DNA of 64,000 bases from Colidextribacter sp. OB.20 (GCF_009911595.1 NZ_QWKG01000008.1:1-64000), one strand, 5' to 3'. Positions 41,813 to 50,438 are shown, counted from the stretch's first letter. Notes: generated by a model not told the origin, from the letters alone. Made by a program: numbers and translations.

Positions 41813-41893
41813 TTGTAGGGGGCGGCCCCTGTGCCGTCCCGCAGAATGGGAGGCGGACACACACGGGGCGGTACAGAGACCGCCCCCTACACA
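41813..41893. repeat. Family B dispersed palindromic repeats
   Basis: TGTAGGGGGCGGCCCCTGTGCC with GTCCCGC, then GGGGCGGTACAGAGACCGCC and CCCTACACA, between the S41 protease and purA. Confidence 0.75.
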
Positions 41894-41897
41894 GTCC

Positions 41898-43190
41898 TTA
41901 TATCTTCGGGTTCCGGCAGGTCATCTCCTCCCGCTTGGGGCCGGTGGAGACCATGGTGATAGGCGCGCCGATTTGGGCCTCCAGGAAATCCACATAGGCC
42001 CGGGCATTGGCGGGCAGGGCGTCATAGTCGGTGCAGCCCCGGACGTCGCACCTCCAGCCGGGGAGGGTCTCAAACACCGGCCTCGCCCGGAGCAGGCCGG
42101 GGGTGGTCGGAAAGGCCCTGGTAATCTGCCCGTCAATCTCATAGCCGGTGCACACGGGAATCTCATCCAAATAGCCCAGCACGTCCAGGCAGGTGAGGGC
42201 CACCTGGGTGGCCCCCTGGACCATGCAGCCGTATTTGGTGGCTACCGCATCGAACCAGCCCACCCGGCGGGGCCGGCCGGTGGTGGCGCCGAACTCGCCC
42301 TTGTCGCCTCCCCGGCGGCGCAGCTCATCCCCTGCCTCCCCGGTAACCTCGCTGACAAAGGGCTCGGTGCTGGAGCCCACGCAGGAGGAATAGGCCTTGG
42401 TGACGCAGATCACGTCCTCGATGGCGGTTGGGGGCACCGAGGCCCCCACGCAGCCGTAGCCGGCCAGGGTGTGGGAGGAGGTGGTCATGGGGAAGATCCC
42501 CAGGTCCGGGTCCTTCATGGAGCCCAGCTGGCCCTCCAGCAGGACGGTCCTGCCCTGGGCCAGCGCCCGGTGGACAAAGGACACCGTATCCCCCACATAG
42601 GGCCGGATGCGCTCCCGCAGCTCCAGCAGCTGGCCCATCAGCTCGTCCACGCTCAGCCCGGGCTGGTGGTACAGGTGCTCAAAGAGGACGTTTTTCACCT
42701 CCACCGCAGCGGTGAGCCGCTCCCGCAGCCGCCCCTCGTGGAAGAGGTCGCAGACCTGGATGCCCGTCTTGGCATACTTGTCGGAGTAAAAGGGGGCAAT
42801 GCCGCTTTTGGTGGAACCGAAGGCCCTGCCCCCCAGCCGGGCCTCCTCATAGGTGTCCTGGAGGATGTGGTAGGGCATGAGCAGCTGGGCCCGGTCGGAG
42901 ACGATCAGCCTGGGCTCGGGCACCCCCTGGGCCTCCACCTGCGCCAGCTCGCCCACCAGCTTTGCGATGTCCAGGGCCACGCCGTTGCCGATGACGTTGG
43001 TGACATGGGGGTAGAACACCCCCGAGGGCAGGGTGTGCAGGGCAAACCGGCCGTAGTTGTTGATGATGGTGTGGCCGGCGTTGGCGCCCCCCTGAAAGCG
43101 GATGACCACGTCGGACCGTTCGGCCAGCATGTCGGTAATCTTGCCCTTGCCCTCGTCGCCCCAGTTGGCGCCTACAATCGCTTTTACCAT
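41898..43190 (-). CDS. purA: Adenylosuccinate synthase
   Basis: Joins IMP and aspartate using GTP, the first committed step to AMP. 430 residues, full length. GANWGDEGKGKITDMLAERSDVV at the N terminus (GTP/IMP site), FQGGANAGHTI, TTSSHTLAGYGCVGA, and GEFGATTGRPRRVGWFD near residue 280. ATG follows GGAGG. It has its own promoter at 43262-43290. Confidence 0.97.
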   Translation of the reverse strand: MVKAIVGANWGDEGKGKITDMLAERSDVVIRFQGGANAGHTIINNYGRFALHTLPSGVFYPHVTNVIGNGVALDIAKLVGELAQVEAQGVPEPRLIVSDRAQLLMPYHILQDTYEEARLGGRAFGSTKSGIAPFYSDKYAKTGIQVCDLFHEGRLRERLTAAVEVKNVLFEHLYHQPGLSVDELMGQLLELRERIRPYVGDTVSFVHRALAQGRTVLLEGQLGSMKDPDLGIFPMTTSSHTLAGYGCVGASVPPTAIEDVICVTKAYSSCVGSSTEPFVSEVTGEAGDELRRRGGDKGEFGATTGRPRRVGWFDAVATKYGCMVQGATQVALTCLDVLGYLDEIPVCTGYEIDGQITRAFPTTPGLLRARPVFETLPGWRCDVRGCTDYDALPANARAYVDFLEAQIGAPITMVSTGPKREEMTCRNPKI

Positions 43191-43261
43191 ATTTGTTACC
43201 TCCGGGGACCGGGATTCGCAGCCGCATAAGGGTTTGCCTTTTCCGCCCCCGTAACGGGAAC

Positions 43262-43290
43262 ATTATACCCCTTTTCCGGGGCCCTTGCAA
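43262..43290 (-). promoter_or_regulatory. Promoter of purA
   Basis: Minus-strand TTGCAA (43285-43290), 17-base spacer, TATAAT (43262-43267). The leader of about 70 bases shows no purine-riboswitch core. Confidence 0.65.
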
Positions 43291-43317
43291 TATTTTTCCT
43301 CTTACAAAAATTCCCTC

Positions 43318-43345
43318 TTGACAGGACGTATTTTTGCGGTATAAT
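43318..43345 (+). promoter_or_regulatory. Promoter of the radical SAM DNA-repair-type gene
   Basis: TTGACA (43318-43323), 16-base spacer, TATAAT (43340-43345). A GTTC-TATC-GAAC dyad follows at about 43360-43371. Confidence 0.8.
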
Positions 43346-43390
43346 CATAGTACATTAGTTCTATCGAACATTGTTTTTAGGAGGCGCCCT

Positions 43391-44656
43391 ATGGAGCTGC
43401 TGGACAAGCTGAATATCCTGGCCGACGCCGCCAAGTACGACGCCGCCTGCACCTCCAGCGGCCTGGACCGCTCCGCCCGTCCGGGGACCATCGGCAGCAC
43501 CATGCTGGCCGGCTGCTGCCACTCCTTCTCCGCTGACGGCCGGTGCGTCACCCTGCTGAAGGTGCTCCAGACCAACGTGTGCGTCTACGACTGCCAGTAC
43601 TGCGTCAACCGAAAATCCAACGACACCCCCCGGGCGGCCTTCACCCCGGAGGAGCTGTGCGAGCTGACCATGGGCTTCTACCGCCGGAACTACATTGAGG
43701 GGCTGTTCCTCTCCTCGGCGGTGATCCGGAGCCCGGACTACACCACCGAGCTGATGATCCGCACCCTGCGCATCCTTCGGGAGGAGCACCGCTTCGGGGG
43801 CTATATCCACGCCAAGGCCATCCCCGGGGCCGACCCTCTCCTCACCCACCGGCTGGGCCTGCTGGCCGACCGGATGAGTGTGAACATTGAGCTGCCCTCC
43901 TCTCCCAGCCTGGCCCTTCTCGCCCCGGACAAGAAAAAGGAGGCCATCCTCACCCCTATGGCCCAGATCCGGGACGGCATCACCGCCTCCAGGCAGGAGC
44001 TTGCCGTCTACCGCCACGCCCCCCGGTTCGCCCCGGCGGGCCAGTCCACCCAGATGATCGTGGGGGCCACCCCGGAGAGTGACCGGCAGATCCTCACCCT
44101 CACCCAGGCCCTATACGACCGCTACCAGCTCAAGCGGGTGTTCTACTCCGCCTATATGCCCGTCTCCTCCAGTCCCCTTCTGCCGGTGGCGGAGGACTTC
44201 AAGCCGCCCCTTCTCCGGGAACACCGGCTGTATCAGGCCGACTGGCTGCTGCGGTACTACCACTTCCGGGCGGAGGAGCTTCTGGACGAGTCCCGGCCCG
44301 ACCTGGACCCGCGCCTGGACCCTAAGTGCTGCTGGGCCCTGCGGCATTTGGAGTTCTTTCCGGTGGAGGTCAACCGGGCGGACTACGAGGCTCTCCTCCG
44401 GGTGCCCGGGCTGGGGGTGCGGTCGGCCAAACGCATCCTCCGAGCCCGGCGGGTGGGTCCACTGAATTTCGAGGGGCTGAAGCGGCTGGGGGTGGTCCTT
44501 AAGCGAGCTCAGTATTTTCTCACCTGCTCCGGCCGGATGATGGAGGGCCTGCGGGTCAGCCAGGACGGTCTGCTCCGCCGGCTGGTTGCCCTGGAGGCCC
44601 CCGCCCTGGCCGGCCCGGAGCCGGAGCAGCTGTCGCTGTTTGACAGCGCCGTGTAG
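43391..44656 (+). CDS. Putative DNA modification/repair radical SAM protein (TIGR03916-like)
   Basis: 421 residues. Cluster motif CVYDCQYC (CX3CX2C) in TNVCVYDCQYCVNRKSND near residue 60; AKAIPGADPLLTHRLGLLADRMSVNIELPS; C-terminal helix-hairpin-helix DNA-binding elements (LLRVPGLGVRSAKRILRARRVGP). This matches the TIGR03916 family, whose members are encoded beside a TIGR03915 protein as here. The reaction is unknown. ATG at 43391 after AGGAGG. The stop TAG is contributed by a family B repeat. Confidence 0.9.
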   Translation: MELLDKLNILADAAKYDAACTSSGLDRSARPGTIGSTMLAGCCHSFSADGRCVTLLKVLQTNVCVYDCQYCVNRKSNDTPRAAFTPEELCELTMGFYRRNYIEGLFLSSAVIRSPDYTTELMIRTLRILREEHRFGGYIHAKAIPGADPLLTHRLGLLADRMSVNIELPSSPSLALLAPDKKKEAILTPMAQIRDGITASRQELAVYRHAPRFAPAGQSTQMIVGATPESDRQILTLTQALYDRYQLKRVFYSAYMPVSSSPLLPVAEDFKPPLLREHRLYQADWLLRYYHFRAEELLDESRPDLDPRLDPKCCWALRHLEFFPVEVNRADYEALLRVPGLGVRSAKRILRARRVGPLNFEGLKRLGVVLKRAQYFLTCSGRMMEGLRVSQDGLLRRLVALEAPALAGPEPEQLSLFDSAV

Positions 44657-44866
44657 GGGCGGATATTATCCGCCCGTTCTGCCGGCATACACCGCATCAT
44701 CCTGCGGGCGGATGATATCCGCCCCTACAGGGTGTCATGTATTCTGATGATTGCTTTCGGTTTAGCAGGCGCTTTGCAGGGCGCGACGACCCGGCGCGCC
44801 GTCTTTTAGGTTTAGCAGCCGCTTTAGACGGCGGGCCGAGGTCGTCCCGCCCTACATCCGGTTTTA
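44653..44866. repeat. Family B repeats splitting the radical SAM / TIGR03915 pair
   Basis: TGTAGGGGCGGATATTATCCG, GCGGGCGGATGATATCCGCC, CCCTACA, then GCGCGACGACCCGGCGCGCC and GAGGTCGTCCCGCCCTACA. The first TAG is the stop of the upstream gene. No gene in these 228 bases. Confidence 0.8.
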
Positions 44867-44884
44867 TGGAGGGAGGTGCACCCC

Positions 44885-45664
44885 ATGTCCTGGACCCAGG
44901 TCTGTTACCAATACGACGGCAGCTACCCCGGCTTTCTCACCTGCGTGTTCGACAGCTGGACCAGCCGGGAGGAGCCGGTGGAGTTCCGCACCCCGGAGGA
45001 CATGTGCTGCTCCCTCTACCCCCTGCGGACGGTGGAGACCGACCAGGCCCGCGCCCTGCGGGTATACCGCTCCTTCGCCAAATTCGGGACGGAGGGCCAG
45101 CGGCTGGCGGTGCGGACCTTTCTCACCTGCCTGCCGGACAGGGAGCTTTGGCTGTGGCGCTATCTCCGCCTGGCCTACGCTCAGGGGCCCGCAATCGTCC
45201 GGAACCTCACCGACCCCACGGTGGACAAGGTGCGCAAGGCGGTGTGGCACCTGGAGCACGAGGCCCACATGTACAAGGGCTTCACCCGGTTCTCCGACCT
45301 GGAGGGAGTGCTGGCGGGGGAGATCGAGCCCAAAAACCGGGTCCTCCCCCTGCTCCGGCCCCACTTCTGCGGCCGCTACCCCCAGGAGCGCTTCGTTCTC
45401 CACGACCGGACCCACAGGGAGGCGCTCTTTCACCAGCCCGGCCCCCGGGGGAGCGCCATTCTGCCGGTGGAGGACTTCTCCCTGGGCCCCGCCGGAACGG
45501 AGGAGCTGGCCTATCGGAAGCTGTGGCGGGCCTTCTACGACACCATCGCCATCCAGGGCCGGTACAACCCCAAATGCCGCATGACCAACATGCCCAAGCG
45601 GTACTGGGCCATGATGACCGAGTTTCAGGAGGATTACGGCACCGCCCTGCCAGAGGTAAGGTAG
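44885..45664 (+). CDS. TIGR03915/DUF4130 family protein, partner of the radical SAM protein
   Basis: 259 residues. Motifs TFLTCLPDRELWLWRYLRLAY, RKAVWHLEHEAHMYKGFTRFSDLEGVLAGEI, RPHFCGRYPQERFVLHDRTH and C-terminal LYDTIAIQGRYNPKCRMTNMP-like residues match the TIGR03915 family, which is linked to TIGR03916 radical SAM proteins and sometimes fused to a uracil-DNA glycosylase. Reaction unknown; likely joint role in DNA metabolism. ATG at 44885 after GGGAGG; a GTG three codons earlier overlaps the site. Stop TAG lies in the following repeat. Confidence 0.88.
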   Translation: MSWTQVCYQYDGSYPGFLTCVFDSWTSREEPVEFRTPEDMCCSLYPLRTVETDQARALRVYRSFAKFGTEGQRLAVRTFLTCLPDRELWLWRYLRLAYAQGPAIVRNLTDPTVDKVRKAVWHLEHEAHMYKGFTRFSDLEGVLAGEIEPKNRVLPLLRPHFCGRYPQERFVLHDRTHREALFHQPGPRGSAILPVEDFSLGPAGTEELAYRKLWRAFYDTIAIQGRYNPKCRMTNMPKRYWAMMTEFQEDYGTALPEVR

Positions 45665-45735
45665 GGGGCGGCCTCCGCGCCGCCCCGCTGGCAATCGTAT
45701 TTTTTCGGGGCGCCCGGAGGCCGCCCCTGCTTGTA
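45661..45735. repeat. Family B dispersed palindromic repeat
   Basis: GGTAGGGGGCGGCCTCCGCGCC with CGCCCGGAGGCCGCCCCTGC; the TAG is the stop of the TIGR03915 gene. Confidence 0.75.
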
Positions 45736-45859
45736 CTTCCAGGCGAAACGGGGTATAATTCCCCCATGTAAACCGCCGGTTGACAAAAAACAAGCCCCCG
45801 GTTGGTGGCGGACGGGCGGTTTCTGGTGGTATGTTGGAGGCGAAAGGAGGGCGAATATC

Positions 45860-47050
45860 ATGACAATCGGACAACGCATCGCCCAAAAGCGCAAGGAGCT
45901 GGGCCTGTCCCAGGAGGGGCTGGGGGAGCAGCTGGGGGTATCCCGGCAGGCCATCTACAAATGGGAGTCTGACGCCTCCCTGCCCGAGATCGACAAGCTC
46001 ATCACCCTGAGCAGGATTTTCTCTGTCCCGGTGGGCTGGCTGCTGGGGGTGGAAGAGACTACGCCTGAAACGGTCAGCCCGGACCAGGAGAAGCTGGTGG
46101 AGGACATCCTGTCCCGCTACCAGGCCGCCCAGCCCGAGCCCCGGAAGTCGGTGTGGGACCAGTGGTCGGTGCGCTTTCTCTTCGCCATGTGCGGCATTAT
46201 GATCGCTCTGCTTGTCGGCACCAGCAGCAAGATCAGGGAGATGGAGCAGCAGTACAACGGCCTGCACGACTCCATATACAACGTACAGAGCTCTGTGGAC
46301 CGGCAGATCAGCTCCATCACCGGCCGGGTGGAGAACATCCTGAAAAGCCAGAACAATCTGACGGCGGAGTGGTCCGCCGATCCAGTCTCCACCGACCTCC
46401 GGGCCAACACCGTCACCTTTCAGATTCGGGTGGTGCCCCGGACCTATGTGGAGGGGATGACAGCCCTGTTCGTGGCCTGCAGCGGGGAGGACACCGTGGA
46501 GCTGCCGGTGGATCCGGGGGCGGACCACGCCTTTACTGGGCAGATCACCTGCCCCCTCTCCGACCAGATCGACTTGTCGGCAGTGCTCATCACCGGAGAC
46601 AAGCGGGAGACTCAATGGCTGGACGACTTCTATGACCTGTACAGCAGCACCTTACCTGATCTCTTTGTGAGCAGCACACTCTGGCTTGAGGGAAGGGACG
46701 GCGTTTTGGCCCACCAGATATCCACGGAAGGCGACGTCAGGCAGGGGCTCAAGGTTCTGGACAATCGCGACCAGTATCGCGGAGCTCTGAGCTGGTATCC
46801 CCAGCCCCCCGCCGAGCTTCAGGTGGGTCTGTTTCAGGACCGGAAGCTGCTCCTGTGGTATCAGGGCGGCATAGAGACCACAAGCCGGAACGGAACGCCC
46901 ACGGAGGAGTATATCTGGCGGCGGCCCCAGGACGTCACCCTGGAGCCCGGTCACCAGTACTGTGAGGCGGCCGTCTATACCGACGAGTATGGCCGGCAGC
47001 GGGTTTATCCCGGCGAGGTGCGGGTCTATGACGAAGCGAGCGGGAACTAG
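45860..47050 (+). CDS. Membrane-anchored XRE-type regulator with external beta-rich domain
   Basis: 396 residues. N-terminal HTH (IGQRIAQKRKELGLSQEGLGEQLGVSRQAIYKWESDASLPEIDKLITL, residues 3-50); linker; one membrane segment (FLFAMCGIMIALLVG, about residue 110-125); a coiled coil (MEQQYNGLHDSIYNVQSSVDRQISSITG); then about 230 residues outside the cell that look beta-rich. HTH-TM-ectodomain regulators can transmit an outside signal without a kinase. The ligand is unknown. AAAGGAGGG ribosome site. Confidence 0.88.
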   Translation: MTIGQRIAQKRKELGLSQEGLGEQLGVSRQAIYKWESDASLPEIDKLITLSRIFSVPVGWLLGVEETTPETVSPDQEKLVEDILSRYQAAQPEPRKSVWDQWSVRFLFAMCGIMIALLVGTSSKIREMEQQYNGLHDSIYNVQSSVDRQISSITGRVENILKSQNNLTAEWSADPVSTDLRANTVTFQIRVVPRTYVEGMTALFVACSGEDTVELPVDPGADHAFTGQITCPLSDQIDLSAVLITGDKRETQWLDDFYDLYSSTLPDLFVSSTLWLEGRDGVLAHQISTEGDVRQGLKVLDNRDQYRGALSWYPQPPAELQVGLFQDRKLLLWYQGGIETTSRNGTPTEEYIWRRPQDVTLEPGHQYCEAAVYTDEYGRQRVYPGEVRVYDEASGN

Positions 47051-47129
47051 CTGCCCTCCACGCCCTGGGTCGACGGTCTGACAGACTGGGAATTTTAAGA
47101 AATTCTCCTCTGAAAATTGTCAAAGGGAC

Positions 47130-47159
47130 TTGTACGCGCCCCATATCCTGTGGTATAAT
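47130..47159 (+). promoter_or_regulatory. Promoter of nrdR
   Basis: TTGTAC (47130-47135), 18-base spacer, extended -10 TGGTATAAT (TATAAT at 47154-47159). Confidence 0.65.
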
Positions 47160-47200
47160 GGTATTAGAATTACCCCCGAGCACAACAGGAGGTATGCGCC

Positions 47201-47656
47201 ATGAAATGTCCTTACTGCGGTTATCTGGAGAGCAAGGTGGTGGATTCCCGTCCCGCCGACGAGGGGTCAAGCATCCGCCGCCGCCGGGAGTGCCTGTCCT
47301 GCCACAAGCGCTTTACCACCTATGAGACGGTGGAGAGCCTGCCCCTGATGGTGGTCAAAAAGGACGGCAGCCGCCAGAGCTTCGACCGGAACAAGGTGCT
47401 GGGCGGCCTGATCCGCGCCTGTGAGAAACGACCGGTGTCCTATCAGACCCTGGAAAATACCGTAATGGAGATTGAGCAGGCCCTGCAGAACCAGATGGAC
47501 CGGGAGGTCAGCTCCGCCCAGATCGGCGAGCTGGTGATGGAGCGTCTGAAAAAGCTGGACGAGGTGGCCTATGTCCGCTTCGCCTCGGTCTACCGCCAGT
47601 TCAAGGACATCAACACCTTCATGACCGAGCTCAACAAGCTCCTGGAGGATAAATGA
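47201..47656 (+). CDS. nrdR: Transcriptional repressor NrdR
   Basis: 151 residues, represses ribonucleotide reductase genes in response to nucleotides. N-terminal zinc ribbon [19 protein letters not shown] with [15 protein letters not shown]-cone starting [23 protein letters not shown]. Length is typical. AGGAGG precedes ATG. Single gene with its own promoter and terminator; no nrd genes are in the window. Confidence 0.97.
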   Translation: MKCPYCGYLESKVVDSRPADEGSSIRRRRECLSCHKRFTTYETVESLPLMVVKKDGSRQSFDRNKVLGGLIRACEKRPVSYQTLENTVMEIEQALQNQMDREVSSAQIGELVMERLKKLDEVAYVRFASVYRQFKDINTFMTELNKLLEDK

Positions 47657-47659
47657 GCA

Positions 47660-47685
47660 AAGCGCCCCGCGTCAGCGGGGCGCTT
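47660..47685. terminator. Intrinsic terminator between nrdR and gluQRS
   Basis: AAGCGCCCCGC-GTCA-GCGGGGCGCTT followed by CTATGTT. Confidence 0.75.
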
Positions 47686-48586
47686 CTATGTTCTCCTTGG
47701 GCAGCTTTTCCCAGGAAAAGAGGGGCAGCAGCTCTTGGGGGGTGGCCGCCTCAGGGCGGTCGGTGAGGCGGGCGGCGTGAGCCAGCAGACCCACCAGCTG
47801 GGGGGCGGTGTACTCCTCCTGAAGCCGGCCCAGCTCCAGGTCCCGGTCCCGCTTGGCCAGCCGCCGGCCGTCGGGGGCCAGGAGAAGGGGCAGGTGGCCG
47901 TATTCCGGGTGAGGCAGGCCCAGCCGGTCCTGGAGCCACAGCTGCCGGGGGGTGGAGGACAGCAGGTCCCTCCCCCGCACCACCTGATTGACCCCCATGA
48001 TGGCGTCGTCCACCACCACGGCCAGCTGGTAGGCAAACACCCCGTCGGACCGGCGGAGGATGAAGTCCCCGCACTCCCGTTTTAAGTCCTCCCTGTAATT
48101 CTTCTGGAGCAAATCACAAAAAGTAATCGTCTTTTCCGGAACCCGGACCCGCCAGGCGGGGCGGCGGGACTTGGACAGCTCCGCCCGCTCCTCCGCCGTC
48201 AGCCGGGCGCACCGGCCGTTATAGACAGCCGTCCCGTCGGACTGGTGGGGGGCGGAGGCGGCCAGCCGCTCCGCCCGGGTACAGAAGCAGGGGTAAATGA
48301 GCCCCTGCCCCTCCAGCTCCCGGAAGGCCGCCGCATAGCTTGCGGTCCGTTCAGACTGGTATACCGGCTGTCCGTCCCAGTCCAGGCCCAGCCACTCCAG
48401 GTCCCGCATAATCTGGTCGCAGTACTCCCGGCGGCACCTGTCTGGGTCCAGGTCCTCCAGCCGGAGGACTATCTCCCCGCCGGCGCTCCGGGCGGCCAGC
48501 CAGGCCAGCAGGCAGGACCACAGGTTGCCCAGGTGCATCCGCCCGCTGGGGCTGGGGGCGAAGCGCCCCCGGACAGCCTCCGCCAT
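47672..48586 (-). CDS. gluQRS: Glutamyl-Q tRNA(Asp) synthetase
   Basis: 304 residues, a truncated GluRS catalytic domain that glutamylates queuosine-34 of tRNA-Asp. RFAPSPSGRMHLGNLWSCL carries the HIGH-equivalent; LRLEDLDPDRCR; zinc ligands CFCTRAERL with YNGRC; KRDRDLELG is the KMSKS-equivalent. There is no anticodon-binding domain. Minus strand, three bases after the alcohol dehydrogenase stop, so co-transcribed with it. It implies the organism has queuosine-modified tRNA. Confidence 0.94.
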   Translation of the reverse strand: MAEAVRGRFAPSPSGRMHLGNLWSCLLAWLAARSAGGEIVLRLEDLDPDRCRREYCDQIMRDLEWLGLDWDGQPVYQSERTASYAAAFRELEGQGLIYPCFCTRAERLAASAPHQSDGTAVYNGRCARLTAEERAELSKSRRPAWRVRVPEKTITFCDLLQKNYREDLKRECGDFILRRSDGVFAYQLAVVVDDAIMGVNQVVRGRDLLSSTPRQLWLQDRLGLPHPEYGHLPLLLAPDGRRLAKRDRDLELGRLQEEYTAPQLVGLLAHAARLTDRPEAATPQELLPLFSWEKLPKENIEAPR

Positions 48587-48588
48587 TT

Positions 48589-49773
48589 TTACAGAGCCAT
48601 GCGGTAGATGGCCGCCATGTCTGCCTCATACAGAACCTTGATGGCGCCCTTGCTGCCGCCGGTGGCCTGGGCGCAGGACTTGGCCATCTGGAGAATCTGC
48701 TCCTCGGTGGGGGCGATTCCCAGCTCCCGCAGGTTGGTGGGCATGGCGATGCTGCGGTAGAAGTCCTCCATGGCGGCGATGCCCTTCAGGGCGGTCTCCT
48801 CGTCGCTGGCCCCGGGGGTCACACCCATGACGTTGACGGCATACTTTACAAACCTGGGCAGATTGTCCTTGTAGACATACCGGGCCCAGCTGGACCAGAC
48901 AGCCGCCAGACCGGCACCGTGGGTGACGTCAAACATGCCGCCCAGCTCGTGCTCCAGCATGTGGGTAGTCCAGTCGCCCCCCTCGGTGCCGCAGCCGGTC
49001 AGGCCGTTGTGCGCCAGGGAGCCGGCCCACATGACCTCCGCCCGGGCCTCGTAGTTCTTCGGGTCCTGGTGGAGAACCTGGGCGTACTTCATCACGGTGC
49101 GCATCAGGGCCTCAGCCAGGCCGTCGGTCAGCTCCATGGGATGGTCCACGCCGGTGAAATACCGCTCCATGGTGTGCATGATGATGTCGGCGCAGCCCGA
49201 CTGAGTCTGGTAATCCGGCAGGGTCATGGTGAGCTCCGGGTCCATGACGGTGAATTTGGGCCGGCTGATGTCGTCGTTGTAGGCCCGCTTCTCCCCGGTA
49301 TCCTGGTTGGTGATTACGCAGCTGTTGCTCATCTCGCTGCCCGCGGCGGCGATAGTCAGAATGGAGGCAACCGGCAGGCAGGCCCTGGCCTCCCGGACGT
49401 GCTGGAACAGCTCCCACACGTCCTTGTCCGGCTCGCCCAGGCCGTAGGCGATGGCCTTGGCGGAGTCGATGACTGAGCCTCCTCCCACTGCCAGGATAAA
49501 GTCCACCCCGGCCTCCCTGCACAGGGCGATGCCCTCCCGCACCTTGTCCAGGTGGGGGTTGGGCACCACGCCGCCCAGCTCCACGTGGGCCACGCCGGCC
49601 CTGTCCAGGGCGGCCTTGGTCCGGTCAATGAGCCCGGACTTCACCGCGCTCTGGCCGCCGTAATGGATGAGCACCTTGGTGGCTCCTGCCTGCTTGACCA
49701 GCTCCCCGGCCTGGTCCGCGCCGCCCCGGCCAAAGACTACCTCTGTGGGGGTGTAGTAGATAAAGTTTTCCAT
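48589..49773 (-). CDS. Iron-containing alcohol dehydrogenase (butanol-dehydrogenase type)
   Basis: 394 residues of the group III Fe-ADH family, NAD(P)H-dependent. N-terminal dinucleotide region with YYTPTEVVFGRGGADQAGELVKQ; GGGSVIDSAKAIAYGL; metal-ligand motif CADIIMHTMERYF and EHELGGMFDVTHGAGLAAV, containing the D/H ligands. Substrate unknown; such enzymes reduce aldehydes such as butyraldehyde. ATG after AAAGGAAG; operon with gluQRS. Confidence 0.93.
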   Translation of the reverse strand: MENFIYYTPTEVVFGRGGADQAGELVKQAGATKVLIHYGGQSAVKSGLIDRTKAALDRAGVAHVELGGVVPNPHLDKVREGIALCREAGVDFILAVGGGSVIDSAKAIAYGLGEPDKDVWELFQHVREARACLPVASILTIAAAGSEMSNSCVITNQDTGEKRAYNDDISRPKFTVMDPELTMTLPDYQTQSGCADIIMHTMERYFTGVDHPMELTDGLAEALMRTVMKYAQVLHQDPKNYEARAEVMWAGSLAHNGLTGCGTEGGDWTTHMLEHELGGMFDVTHGAGLAAVWSSWARYVYKDNLPRFVKYAVNVMGVTPGASDEETALKGIAAMEDFYRSIAMPTNLRELGIAPTEEQILQMAKSCAQATGGSKGAIKVLYEADMAAIYRMAL

Positions 49774-49831
49774 GATTAAAGACTTCCTTTCTCAATATAG
49801 AATGATCGGTGAGATCGAATCTCCGCAATTT

Positions 49832-49896
49832 TGTTCCTTTTTCTTGAAAGAAAAAGGAACCGAAAAAGAACTTTAGCGGAAAACTGCGTTTTGCTT
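49832..49896. repeat. Family C AT-rich repeat
   Basis: GTTCCTTTTTCTT-GAAAGAAAAAGGAAC followed by CGAAAAAGAACTTTAGCGG and AAAACTGCGTTTTGC. Confidence 0.65.
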
Positions 49897-50272
49897 ACTC
49901 GTCCTCATATTCCGCCAGCGCATCCCGGAGAAACTCCAGGTCCTTGTCGTCCAGAGCGTGGAGCCCGGCGGTTTCCTCCAGGTGGTGGGTGAACTCGTGG
50001 GCCACGGTGGCGAAGATTTCGTCCCTCCAGCCCTCCTCGTCCTCATCTCTGAGCAGGGCGGCGAAGGAGCCGTAGTACAGCACAATATAACGGCCCAGAT
50101 TGCTGTGGACGTACTCCCCCATGATATACATCTCGCCCGGGGGGAAGGCCGGGTCTGGGTTGGCTTTTTCCTCCAGCTGGATGCCCCCGTCCAGGTCCTC
50201 GAAAAAGGCCTCCGGAAACTCCTGGGCAATCGCCTCCAGCCAGTCGCCCATTTGGTCGTAGGTGGGGGTCAT
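49895..50272 (-). CDS. Small zincin-type metallopeptidase
   Basis: 125 residues with the zinc motif FATVAHEFTHHLEETAGLHALDD (HExxH near residue 87), plus a preceding region rich in acidic residues (EFPEAFFEDLDGGIQLEEKANPD). This is the short 'metallopeptidase family' (Zincin_1-like) of Actinobacteria and Firmicutes, function unknown. ATG at 50272 after AGGAG. The 3' end lies just inside a family C repeat. Confidence 0.85.
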   Translation of the reverse strand: MTPTYDQMGDWLEAIAQEFPEAFFEDLDGGIQLEEKANPDPAFPPGEMYIMGEYVHSNLGRYIVLYYGSFAALLRDEDEEGWRDEIFATVAHEFTHHLEETAGLHALDDKDLEFLRDALAEYEDE

Positions 50273-50367
50273 ATCTTCACTCCTCATGTGGGGCCCGCCG
50301 CCCTCGGCGGGCCAACAGTCTATTCAGGATGACCCGCCCAGGGGGGCGGGTCCCACGTTGTTTCTTT

Positions 50368-50438
50368 GTAGGGGCGGACATTGTCCGCCCGCCGTATTCC
50401 GGACCTGTTTCATGCGGGCGCACAATGTGCGCCCCTAC
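50368..50438. repeat. Family B repeat containing the U32 peptidase stop codon
   Basis: TGTAGGGGCGGACATTGTCCGCC, then GCGGGCGCACAATGTGCGCC and CCCTACAC. On the minus strand the TAG is the stop of the U32 gene. Confidence 0.8.

Noticed and set aside
43191-43261. Purine riboswitch in the purA leader
   Set aside because: About 70 bases only, with no conserved purine-aptamer core visible.
43355-43375. Possible SOS (LexA) box before the radical SAM gene
   Set aside because: The dyad is GTTC-N4-GAAC; the Firmicute box is GAAC-N4-GTTC, so orientation is wrong.
44737-45771. 344-codon plus-strand frame over the TIGR03915 gene
   Set aside because: Runs through family B repeats and in a shifted frame over a conserved gene; Pro/Gly/Arg-rich.
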